Under the pieces are notes generated by a model that was given only the letters and a program-made list of their open reading frames with translations, was not told the DNA's origin and ran no database searches. This document shows, in pieces, positions 1-11,107 of a stretch of 64,000 nt of DNA. Every line of letters begins with the position of its first letter. Position 1 is the stretch's first letter. This DNA is from Campylorhamphus procurvoides. Lineage: Eukaryota; Chordata; Aves; Passeriformes; Dendrocolaptidae. The stretch spans positions 50,171 through 114,170 of the forward strand of contig WBMV01005161.1 in the NCBI GenBank assembly GCA_013396655.1. Direction: 5' to 3'. The position numbers and the translations under genes were made by a program.

Positions 1-787
1 CATATACCATCTCTCTCTCCTCACAAAAAGCACCTGTCTTCCTCAAGACTGACTAAATTTACCACCAATGCCAAGACTCAAAGCAATAATCCAATGCATT
101 TTAGCTAGGCCTACTGAACTGCTGAGTTTAAAATAAAAATAAATTATGGAGCAGTAAGAGTGTTATTGAATATGTTTCCTACATTATCCACAGAATATAA
201 GACCCCAAAACATTTTTTGCTGGTTACACAGATGTTTTCACACAGAAAAACCTACACTCCCATGAGGAAAGTAGCCCAGCAAACCTCCTCACTGCTCTGG
301 AAGCTCCTGCATCCATTATGACTCCAATCAATCTATCCACAAGATGGCTGAAGGACTGTCCAAAATAGCAATCCTAAAACAAGCTTCCTAGTTGCAGACA
401 GAGCATCTCTGACAAGGGAAACAAATGAAGCATTGATCCAAACTCGGGTAAAATTTTTATTAGTGTAAAAGAGTTAATTTTCCTACTACTAGTTACTACC
501 ATCCTAAAATACATTTTAATACATTTTTAATCCAAAACCTCTGCCTTTAAGAAATAACATAAAAGTTCAGCCTATGCCAAATACTACTCTGCCCCCTACT
601 AACCCTTTTAACATCACCTCACTGACACCAGAGAGAGCAGACAAAAAATATAAATTGATACCACTTCTGACAACCAAAAGGTATTCCAACAAAGTTTTTG
701 AGAATATAGTGAGGAGGGGGTCATAAAATACTAAAACCATCACACACCAAAATGCAATGGTATGCCCAATGACACTAAATTACCTTG

Positions 788-829
788 AATTATATATATT
801 ATATATATATATAATATATATATTATATA
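788..829. repeat. (AT)n microsatellite
   Basis: An almost pure A/T alternating tract of about 42 bp, broken by three TT or AA phase slips. It is self-complementary and can fold back on itself. It lies deep in intron 6. Confidence 0.95.
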
Positions 830-860
830 CACCCTATTATTTGAATAATATGGGAGGAAA

Positions 861-874
861 ACACACACACACAC
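861..874. repeat. (AC)7 microsatellite
   Basis: Seven AC units preceded by a short A run, about 30 bp from the AT tract. The pair may be length-polymorphic. Confidence 0.9.
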
Positions 875-3800
875 AAAAGAAATCAGTATATAAAGGCATA
901 CAAAACACCTATAAGCACTTCCATCACAGTGAAACAAACCTCATTGCAGCAAGCTATTCGTTTTACTATCACCACTGCATTACCACTTGCATATGACTCT
1001 ATCTGGATTTGGTGTTTTTTGTTTGTTTTTATTTTTGAATTATAAAACATACTCTTTCAGGAATAAAGGAAAAAAAACACAAAAGAAAACATTCTCAATT
1101 GATTGCAGTTGACACACAAACAAAATGGTAGAGAAGGGCTGTGTTTTGCATTTTACTGGCATTTCTACTTGGAATATATTCTGTCATCAGACACTGCAGG
1201 AGTTTTGATAAGGGACTGTAGAGTCCATTCAAGGAGTTGAATGGACCTTACGCTCATGAAGTCAGCTGTTGACATACTTAATTGTAGTGCCCTCCAATTC
1301 AAACTAAGTATTCAGAGCTGATAAGCATCACCAAGCAAATAGATCTGATGCAACTTCAAAAAAACCTCTAGCATTAAGTTTAAGCATACATGAGCTTTTT
1401 CATGCACCAATGCTTCAAAGAAGAGTAGAAACAACTATTTATTTTAATGTTAAAGGATAAAGAATGATTTGGGCTGACTTTAAGACCTAGTTCAAGACTG
1501 GAAGATCTTTTATCTGATGCAAGTTTTATGATCTTTTCCACAGGTTGCTTGGCAAAAAGCAGCATTCCGGTTTTTGCCTCTCGGAGCAATATAATCCTGC
1601 ATATCCTCTCCATAAATTGGCAAATGGATGTGGTCTGAAATTGCCTTCCCTCTGGCAACCCATAGATGATCTGAAAAACCAATACATGATCTCCCAATGT
1701 AATGCAGAGGGGACCCCACTTTTGAAACTTCTGTCGTAAATTCACACAAATACATTCATGGTCTAAATCTAAATTGCAACCCACCAAGCAGCTCTAACAG
1801 TTTATCACAACCTGCTGGTTACTACTGATATCCAAATGAGAGGACAGAAAAATGTGGTACAATAACTGGTGGATTTATACAAAATAAAAAACTAAGAAGT
1901 CTCTCGCCACCAACTGTGGTAAATGGTTTGTTCCTGAAGTTCAGCCAGATGGGCAATTTTTTTCCCTCATCCACAGAAAAATACTGATGGCAAAACTGGA
2001 TTTCATACTGAACATCACTTCCATTTGTTTCATTAAAATTAATATATTGAGGGAATTTCAAAAATCTGTGAAATAGGGCAAAAACTGGTTTTCCTATCAG
2101 TACTTTTACATCTTGTGATGTGTGAAGAGAGATATATCTGAATATTCAGTAACTTTATGCACAGAAAAAACACAGATTTTTTTATAAGAGAAAGATAACA
2201 GAAGGCAGCTCTCTGAGTTAGTCTCACCTGACCCAGCCAAGTCCATACTCAAAGAGCACTATTGGAAAAATTCTGGCAGGGTATTCTGCAGCTATATTCA
2301 AGTCTGGCAATCTTATACACTGGACACGCACGTGAAATATTTCCAGCATTAATTAAAATAAAACAATAAATAGCAGAAATGTAGTTTTACCACTAGCAAT
2401 GGTGTCTGTATGTGCTTGCATTGCATGATCCTTATGCAAAAGATCCAAAGTGGTAAACATTCTTGTCTTCAATAATGATAATCTCAGATGTGCCATTATG
2501 AAACAGGCAGTTCAAAAACAAACATCTAGAACTGAAAAAATAACCCCCAGATAAAGAATCCAAATCCTAGCTAAGTCTTGCTTGGAGACAGCAGGTTTTG
2601 TAATGGCATGTATTTCATAAATTGCAAAGTATTGCAGGTCTGAATCTATAGGAATTAGCATGTAGGATGTCAGAAAACTCTATGGTAGTGTTCATTTCTC
2701 TGAAGGCAATCTAATAAAGGAGGAAGGAAGGGTCAGGAAACCTAAGGGAGAGGCTGGGAACTACCCAAAAAAGAGTGCCTTCAGTTGGTGGTTACTGAAG
2801 GAAAAAAAAAAGCTGCTATTAGAGAACTAATATATAGTTTAAAGTTATAACCCCTTATTTCCAGTTTCTCCTTCTGAAGAAAACCTCCTGTTCTTAGTCA
2901 TCTCATGGTCTTTTCTTACTCCAATCCAAGCAATAGCTCAGAAGTAGAGCTTAGGGAAAGAATAATAATTCGTAAAATTTTGATATCTTTCAAGAGATAC
3001 TCACTCAGATTACTAACACACAGTAGGAGAAGCTGATGTAAATACTTAAAGTCATTCTTCATACCTTATGGGCCACACAACTGTTATACAAAGCCAGAAA
3101 TCTAATACCACAGTGGTATATTTAGAGACAAATCACTCTGTGTTATGACTGCAAGTCATTCTTTCCACTTTGAAAGGATATAATGATCTGTAATTAAGGC
3201 TATGTAAATACAACAAAGGATGAAGCTAGAGAACTCGGACAAGTTTTCTACTTTGTTATGCAGCCAAGGAGCTTCTCTCATTCACAAATTTGGGATGAAA
3301 TTTTAACAACTCTAAGAAACGTAACTTTTTAAAGACCAGAAATTCCCTGTAGTGCCCCCCACTCAAAAAACATCATTGCTACCATAAGATAATTCAGAGT
3401 GCCTGGGCAGAGGATTCCCACACGTTCATAAAGCTGTTATTAAAGAGTTAACTGGCAGTCTGCCTATGCTACGATTGCCTGCACACCTTACACTGAAAGA
3501 ATTAAGAAACTGTACTCATGCGCTGGTAGTTAAATTGATCACGAGACCCATTCTCAACATCTACTAAGTTTTTTTTATGTGTCTCTCTTGAAACAATGAT
3601 TTTTTAATGCAGCTCATATCCCAAGACAAACAAGAGTGGTTTATATCTTAGAAAACTAGCAAGTAAACATGATGTCAACAGAAATTAACAGAGCAACCTA
3701 TGTGGACATGGTAGTGGCAGTGGACATACACACGGAACTATGAACATAACGTGCTTCAAGCCCTGTTCATTATCAGTGACTTTCACTTGAGCAATAGTTT

Positions 3801-4553
3801 TAGAAGATAAAAGTTTTCCCTATTTAGATCTACGAATTTTTGGAGTTCAGTTTAAAAGGGAAAGCTCTCAAAATAGTCATCCTTTGCCCCTTGCCCTTTA
3901 CACAGGAAAAAGACTACTCAAATAATAAGGCTGACCCTTCTCTTTCCGGAAGTGAAACACATGTCAACCCCAAATCTACAGAAAGCTACAGAAATCTAGG
4001 ATTTCCTAAATTTGTACTTTGAAGAAAAATCCCTAGTGCTTCTCTGACTATTGCTGAAAAATATTTATCACAGCTACATTTCCCTTGATCTGGCTTTCTG
4101 CTATCACACTCTCAGATTCAAAGTCATCAAGGTGGGAAACCACAGCATTGAATGTCTCCCTCTGGACCATATGAATGATATTCATGGCCACCTTCACAGA
4201 ACACTTACTCCTTTTACAAGTATTGGCAACTGTCCCTCTCTGTTACAAACTTTTGTTATGTACTTGGCTAAATCATCCTCCCCACCTTTGATTATGACTG
4301 TGAATATAAATGTAAAGAAATCTCTTGACTAGACTGCAATACATACACACACACAGAGTGATCTCTTCTCACAAGTCAATGTTGCCACTGCCCTCAGAAT
4401 TATACTCCACTTACTGTGACCCTCTCCAATACAGAGCAAATACAAAAATTCACATAGGGTTCTAGCAGGCGAACTACCATCTGATCTCTGGAAAGGTACC
4501 TTTACAGGTGTGGTATTAGGTTTCGCTATGCCATGTGAACACTCACTTGAGAG

Positions 4554-4580
4554 GCGGAGGGAGAGAGAGGGAGAGAGAGA
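4554..4580. repeat. (GA)n / GGGA purine tract
   Basis: A short purine-only run of GA and GGGA units in intron 6. A short AC run (about 4343-4355) lies 200 bp to the left. Confidence 0.9.
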
Positions 4581-7500
4581 TGTCAATTCCTACTGCCTTT
4601 CGGGATTATTGCTCCTGGGGTTTTCCTCTTTCTACACACAAAAGAATATTTTCCCTCTTTCTCAAATACACTAGCTGCTCCTCATTTCAATTTTATATTG
4701 GTTGTGGATTTTGCTGTTGTTTTCTTTCCTAAACTCACAGTTTCAAACTTTGTAGTAGTCATACCCGTGTCCTGCCTGGGTTTCACAATCTGGTATAGTT
4801 CACCTCTCACTCCTCCTTCATTAGGAGGGCAGCTGACACCAAATGTCTCAGTTCAACACGAAGCATTTATGTATTTTCAATTCTAAAGAAAATTATAAGC
4901 ATATGACAATATGACACTAAAAATCCCTGATGTTGTAGGCCTATTAGCCTTTTGTACTGACACTCAGTATAAAATATTAGTAAGGTGATCAACATGAAGA
5001 TTACCACAGACACCACGGGATGCACATATATGTAATTTGGTCTCCCCCTTCCTCTGTTAATGCTAATTTCCAACCCAAACCTGGCCTGCAAGCCTAAAAT
5101 TTATATTCTCCCACAGTATAATCACTTGCAAACCAATTCAGCTTCTTCTTAATCAACTGCTAAACCAGCACTCCCTCAACTATTTAGTTTTGCTCATTTT
5201 TCAAGAGAGCACAAGTTTATGCCTCACTCCCAAAGCAATTAGGATACCGTGATGCTGCAAACTGAAACAACAAACTTGCAGTTCCTTCTGTACCAAGTAT
5301 CTCTTGCAGCTTCCAAAGGAGAAACAAGGGTTCCCTGAAGTATGTGAAACTATTCTCTGTGCTCATTACCTATCCATTTTTTCCCCCCTGGACAGCAAGT
5401 CTGGGACCCTTGGCTTCCAGGACATTAATCCAATAGCCAAATCAAGTTTAATTGTTTTCCAAGTGAAACTAAAGGCTGTAGCACACGAAGATGAACCCAC
5501 ACAAGAATACGCAGTTGATATAAAGAGCTGTGACTAGAACTACATAGAACAACTCCAACTTTTATTTTTCAACACTTGCTGGTTAGCAAAAAACCCAGGG
5601 ATTTTGACCTTATATTTTACTCAATGCCAGAAGTGTTTAGTTTGTGTCTCAAAATGCAATGCGATATCCAAAAGTTATAAAACAAATCCACATTACGTGA
5701 ACTGCCCCTAACGATCATTAAAGAAAGTTTTGCTATTTAAATCCCTCCAAAAGCTTGAGATAAGATTATGACAGGAACCATGAAACTACAGATACTACCT
5801 TGCCTTCTTCCCCATTTATCTGTCAACTTAATCCTTGTGTATGACCATATTAAGTCACAAGCGCTTCTGAGAAAATACCACAAATGAAAATTCTTCATTC
5901 TATTTATGGCAACATGAAGAGCCTTAACACTTCTTGGTTTGTATATTGTATGAAGGCCAGAGTAACTCCTGCACTGCACATCACCATAAAAAGGTGATAT
6001 TACCCAGATTGCTTGAAAACGATCTGCTGTGGTTGGGGGACAGGGTGGTGTTTGGTCAGGGTTTTTTAACCAGTACATTAAAAGATGTGAGATTTCCAAC
6101 ATGTTTTAAGCAGTTTTTCATAGCTTCTTTCTTCAGTGATGTACAGGTCGCTTTGAAGGCAAATCACAGTAATCAACACTTTATGCCAGACTGAGTGAGC
6201 CCCAAAATTGCACAACTGTGGGGTTTATGGATGACCTATCCCAACAGTGCACTAGGACACGATGGGGACAGGCTGATAATTTTTCCTCTCAGGTAAAAAT
6301 GGGGTCTTATCTCTCAGTGCACCCTTCTTACACACTGCATATCTCCTAGGAAATTCAATGAGCTGATGACCAAAGAAGAAGAAAGCTAAGGGATGAGAAT
6401 TATCCTTCAAAATTGCCTATACTTGTGGCAACAAAATAGATTTAAATGTTTCTGCAGAATCAAACTGTGCTGAATATCTTGACCTTCCCACTTCAAGCCT
6501 AAGAAGTATTTCAGCCAAAACTGGAGTTAATTAACATGCCAGAAGAGTTATGCTGTCCAACAGGTGTTAATTGGCACGTGGTGCAGGTTACTGACAAGCC
6601 AGGGCTATCGTTATCTTTTTAGGCACTGAGGAAGTTCGGTCCAAAAGGCAGGATGTGGATGCTCCAGAACATAACAGTATAGGTTATATGAAACCTCTGA
6701 CAAGGATCTGGAGATACTGTGAGCAGAGCCTGAATGGGTACTAGCAAAACCTCAACTGCTTCTGTACCTTCACATCTTAGCAGACCTTCACCTTCTTGCT
6801 TAAGAACTTGGTGCTCTCTTCCATCACAAACTTCATGTTTCTAATCATGCAAGAATGGAGAATGTGATAATTGTTTTTAAAAAACACTTATACGCCTCGA
6901 TAAGAGATGGCATCAACCTAAAACACTGAACTAAGTGTAGAGATATACAGACTTATCTTAGATTTATTTTTTCATACCATGATTCTCTCATTCTATGGGT
7001 TCTCCTGAAAAAAACACGTTACAGATGGTACATATCTCTAATGTGCTCTTCTTCCCAAAACAGTAAGCATCTGGCATGCCTACTGTTTAATTACACAACA
7101 GGCTCATGCAGGAGGAAACATTTTCAAGCTTGGAATCTTATGCTCAAACTCTGATTATACCCAGTAGCAGGAGTTGTTCATGGTCAAGAAAGAAGTTTTT
7201 AACCAGAAGGGAAAACACTATTAGCACACAGCACGTAGATCTTTAAGAAGTTTTTATACATGCAAAGACAGCCACATTAGAATATAAAGAGGCTGAGGAG
7301 ATGCAAATTTTACAAGAAACTGTATGATAATTTTCTTAAATTGTTGACCAATACTGATCATAAACATGATAACTGAAGCCATAAAACGTTAGTTTACTCT
7401 GAAAAACAATATAGTCTGGCTGCATCTCTGGAACTTTAGGTATATACTGAGTTAAACTATTATTCTACTCCACCATCTTCAGAAATAGATATTAAAGTAG

Positions 7501-8989
7501 TTCATCTGTAACTTTTCTACTCTAACAAAATGCTCCCATGAATACTGACACCCCAAATTCTTTTATCACTGAATACTGCACTCCCTCTGCTGGCACAGCA
7601 CAGATCTCACACCTTAGCAGAGGCATTCTTCTGATTACACTAATCTCCAAGGGGTCTATGTCTGACAATACTTGTTCAGATGTACACACCTGATGCAGCA
7701 ATGTCAACATAAAAAAGGGCTGCTGAATTACTTCTGTAAGAAAAAACTTTCAAAGGTGCCCATTAATAGCTGACTTCTCTGATGAAATCTTTCAGGGTGC
7801 AACAAAACCATGGGCCACAATCCTGGGTCAACTAAAAAAGTCTGTACTTGTCAGACTCACAGTCATTTTCAAAGTGAAAGGTTTCTGAAGACTCACTGTT
7901 GGAGCATTTCTAACTTTTCAACAAGTAATTCTAAGACGTCAAAGAAAACACACACTAAAGTAGGAGTTCACAGCAGTAAGTTGACATTACGAATTCCCAT
8001 TCAGTAATGCAATGGCTTCATTTTCACTGTTTGCCTATGTTTTGATAAAGTGTGAGCAACTATTAAAGCATTGTTTTAAGAGGTGCTGTGCCTCCTCACA
8101 TGGAAATAAACTACTCACAGTTTAGACTCCCCAAAAGCACTGTGCTAGATGAATTTAATACTTGATCTAATCAGAAGAGCTGCAAGAAAGTAAAATCTTT
8201 CAAGCCAACTTTGAAACATCTAATTTTTTAACTTTGAGGCAAAAGGTTAACCCTCAGCTAATGGAAGTACAACTCTTGTCATGCATAAGAACATTTAGCA
8301 GTGAATAGTCACAAGGAGTTTCATCAGCACTCACTGGCAGTACACTAACCAATTCCCCGTGTCATGTAAGCAGCTGCTATTCCCTCCGTCCATTTTAAGC
8401 TTTGACATACTAGGATGAAAATCTCATTTTTGAATGGGCCTCATGTTAATAAACAGGAGAACAGCCATGTCTTTTAGCCTGAAGTCAAGTTGATTTCTTC
8501 TCAATAAAACCTTCAGTTTAAATATCAAAAAGGAAGGTAACTTCTGAAGTAAAGTTAATGCATGCTTCTGTGAGCTTGGCTTTCCTTCTTCCTCATATTT
8601 TTCACAGAAAATATGTAAGTGCTCTCTCACTACAGTGTACAAAAACCTTAGGTGTGCTAAGGGCTACACACCCCAAGAAAAACAGATGCAGGGGGAGAAG
8701 AATGAACAATTTACAAGAAGGACTAGAAGAACCATTATGAAGAAGCACTAAGTGCTGTTTTGTGTACATACCTTGCTCTTCCAAATAGCTTATAGGCATC
8801 TTTGTAACAAATTATATTTCACACAACAATCAGAACGGTCCAATACAACAATCAAAACTTCTGGGTTCCTCCAAGATGAAAAGCAAACCTGCGGTCTAAT
8901 AGCTGAAAGTAATTCCCTCAGATAACTGAATCTGTTTTCTGGGTTTGAATTAAGACACCAGGAACAAGTGTTGGCAACAGGGCACTTAC

Positions 8990-9034
8990 CTTACAAACAG
9001 ACATGATGTTAATGTTGACCATTTTGTCGATAGC
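8990..9034 (-). CDS. HSD17B12: HSD17B12 coding exon 6 (internal)
   Basis: This 45-nt exon encodes AIDKMVNINIMSVCK, exactly 15 codons, entered and left in phase 0. It corresponds to helix alpha-E with the conserved NxxS/NIxSV element of classical SDRs; the second Asn (N in NINIMS) is the likely fourth member of the Asn-Ser-Tyr-Lys catalytic set. The acceptor is CTTGCAG and the donor AAG|GTAAGT. It is the last exon of the gene in this window. The catalytic Ser, the YxxxK motif and the C-terminal ER-retention-type lysines would be encoded further along the minus strand, below position 1. The mammalian counterpart as I recall it reads VIKKMININILSVCK. Confidence 0.93.
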
Positions 9035-10023
9035 CTGCAAGAAAACAAAATTTTGGGGTTTGCTCATTTTAAGTTATTTAACCAATATTTACACACCCTC
9101 TGGGTTTAAGTGCTGAGGTAAATTATCCACCTTTACTCCCTGCCTTTCAGCTTAAGAATCAGGAATAGTGATGGGCTTTCAAAGCAAAGTCTGTGAATTG
9201 CTCTTGGTCAAGTTTCATCTCTGATTAGGGACTCAAAGAACAACACAGATGTATCACACTGACACTGTATTTCCTAACTGTATTTGCAATACTTATGAAC
9301 TTTAATAAATTCTTATATTAAGATATGTTCAGAAATGAACTACTGTATTTTGATTTTCATCATTTCATAAAAATGTTTTAGTGATTTCAAGTTTATTCAT
9401 CAAGTTAAAAACTGAGATTTTTTTTTTCTTTTTTTTATTGCTAAACATTATGAAGCTTATTTGAAGGTGATTAAGCAGAAAACACAAAACCACAGTGGAC
9501 ACAGTGATCTACAGGAGTTTTGGAAACAAAATCATGCACCACAGAAATTGTTCATAATTGGAATTGTCAATGTATCCAATACAACCAGATTGTCCCTACA
9601 TTATGAATTGTCTTAAAACCATAATTTTAAAGTTTCCTAAGTGTAATGGACTATACAGCTTCCATCCATGAAGTTGCTTTCTTCCCTTCAGTCACCTAAG
9701 AAGCCCCCTACCACAAGCTAAAGCAGCTCATGAACAATAGCCAGATGAGACCATAAAGAGGAGCAGAATTCAGATAGTGACCCCAGAGCATCTGTCCAAA
9801 ATAGAAATGAAGCAGCAGGGAAGGTTATGTAAGCAACATCACCCAAAAAATGAGTCTGCCATCATCTGATTTGTGTTATGCTGCTTACGTAAATCTCAAA
9901 GCTTTTTCAACATGTAATTCTAATCAGAAAACATCACTATGTGGTTTCCTTTACCAAACCTATATACTTTTCCATATCTACATACAACAGTAGAATAGTA
10001 GAAGGTACCACAAAAGCACTTAC
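9035..10023 (-). other. HSD17B12: HSD17B12 intron 5
   Basis: A complete 989-bp intron bounded by GTAAGT and a pyrimidine tract ending TTGCAG, both on the minus strand. It is AT-rich and contains a 19-bp T-rich tract at 9418-9436. I see no other element. Confidence 0.93.
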
Positions 10024-10088
10024 CTTATCCAGCTCTGGAATTTCAATAAAATATTCAGGATAAGAATATGACATTCCCACATTGTTGA
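10024..10088 (-). CDS. HSD17B12: HSD17B12 coding exon 5 (internal)
   Basis: This 65-nt exon completes Val and encodes NNVGMSYSYPEYF then IEIPELDK. NNVG is the form of the classical SDR NNAG motif found in HSD17B12 and HSD17B3; it stabilises the central beta sheet and takes part in the proton relay. The YPEYF run separates HSD17B12 from HSD17B3. The acceptor is TGTTTCAG and the donor AAG|GTAAGT. It is entered in phase 1 and left in phase 0. A CpG-rich, minisatellite-bearing patch begins only about 150 bp upstream on the gene's own strand, inside intron 4. Confidence 0.95.
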
Positions 10089-10229
10089 CTGAAACAAAAG
10101 CATGAATTAGATCACTTGGATGCCACCCGATTAATAACAATTTTCAAACAACACTCTTAAAATGCTGCATTTAAGATATTCTAACTGTTTTAGCCAAGTT
10201 TCCTTAACTGTAAATACACTTCTCCACAC

Positions 10230-10850
10230 ACCAGTGGAATGTGGGAGCGCCTAGGCGGGCCTTTTTAATCGTTAGTTCTTCAACTGTTTAAAAACTGGCA
10301 CATTTAGCACCTTGCATCCACCCTCCCCCCGCATCCCAGGAGGGCCAGAGCACAGCTGCGGGGACACGGCGGGCCCTGCGGGGCGCAGGGCAGCTCCCAG
10401 CGCCGGGCAGGACCGTAGGTGAACGTGTTCCACGATAAATTCCTTTCCCGATAAATACAGGGATGAAGGGTAACGCAGGGCACAAGCCCCTGGGGCCGAG
10501 GGAGCGGCCGGCGCAGTGCGCGGTGCGGTCGGTAGGTGGCAGCAGGAGCACGGCAGAGGAGCGGAGCGGAGCGGGCACTGCCCGCACCCCGAGGGGGCCG
10601 CCGGCTTGGGGGGGATCCACCGCCTTTGGGGGGGTATACGTCGCCTTTTAGGGGGATCCACCGCCCTTGGGAGGATCCGCTGGCTTTGGGGGTGTTCCGC
10701 CGCCCTCCAAAGTGCCCGGTCCCCTCTGGGTGCCTCCCTGCACGGAGACTCACGGCAGGAACAGTGCTCCCCGGCACTCCCACACCTGCAAAATGCGTCC
10801 CCGCCTGCAGCGCTGAGAATTCACCGAGAATGTGAGAATTACTTAAACCT
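10230..10850. promoter_or_regulatory. Intronic CpG-rich island
   Basis: About 600 bp that is strongly G+C rich and dense in CpG, abruptly set in AT-rich intron on both sides. It contains a GGAGC/GGAGCG tandem stretch around 10559-10575, the 20-bp minisatellite described separately, and a GGTAGGTGGCAG core at 10531-10542 that resembles a CTCF site. Open frames of up to 256 codons cross it on the minus strand, but these are expected in GC-rich DNA and resemble no protein I know. It could be an alternative or antisense promoter, or simply a GC-rich minisatellite locus; the sequence alone does not decide. Confidence 0.6.
10606..10706. repeat. Minisatellite, about five 19-21 bp units
   Basis: Five degenerate tandem units, each with a T-rich start, a G run, a GATCC-like core and a CCGCC end (for example TTGGGGGGGATCCACCGCC). 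GATCC is kept in three units and altered to TATAC or TTCC in the other two. On the minus strand the repeat reads as a periodic Trp/Arg-Ile-Pro-Pro peptide, which explains the chance open frames there. Confidence 0.85.
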
Positions 10851-11093
10851 CGGAGGGTTTTTTCAGTACTACGGAGTGGCACGGTTTTATTCTTGGACAT
10901 AACACCAATAACCGTTCTTAAATCGCAAAGTAGGCAACGAAAAACTTCTAATTCTGTTCGAAAACAGGGCTGCTCTGCAGCCTCCAACTCCATAAAGCAC
11001 ACTGATATGGAGACAAAAAGCAGCAACCAAATGGGATCTCCGCTTCCTAAGTATCTGTTGTTCATCTTACGCAAGTGAATCGCGTGACATGTG

Positions 11094-11107
11094 GTTGCTG
11101 TGGCAAC
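11094..11107. promoter_or_regulatory. RFX X-box-like palindrome
   Basis: GTTGCTGTGGCAAC is close to the ideal RFX palindrome GTTGCCATGGCAAC, with both six-base half sites present apart from one base and spaced by two bases. It sits 250 bp from the edge of the intronic CpG patch. Binding is inferred from the motif only. Confidence 0.45.

Larger units (their letters stand above)
1..8989 (-). other. HSD17B12: HSD17B12 intron 6, partial (no exon seen)
   Basis: This AT-rich sequence follows the exon 6 donor and runs off the left edge, so the intron is at least 8,989 bp. I looked on the minus strand for the next conserved exon (mammalian MTQLVLPGM and the catalytic SSGSG region) and found no match. 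The open frames here are short and unlike known proteins. The contents I can name are an AT dinucleotide tract and an AC run near 0.8 kb, and a GA run at 4.56 kb. I see nothing else. Confidence 0.7.

Noticed and set aside
10304..11074. 256-codon minus-strand open frame
   Set aside because: It lies across the GC-rich intronic patch and the minisatellite, where stop codons are rare. The translation is a low-complexity Pro/Arg repeat without homology, and opposing frames are open too.
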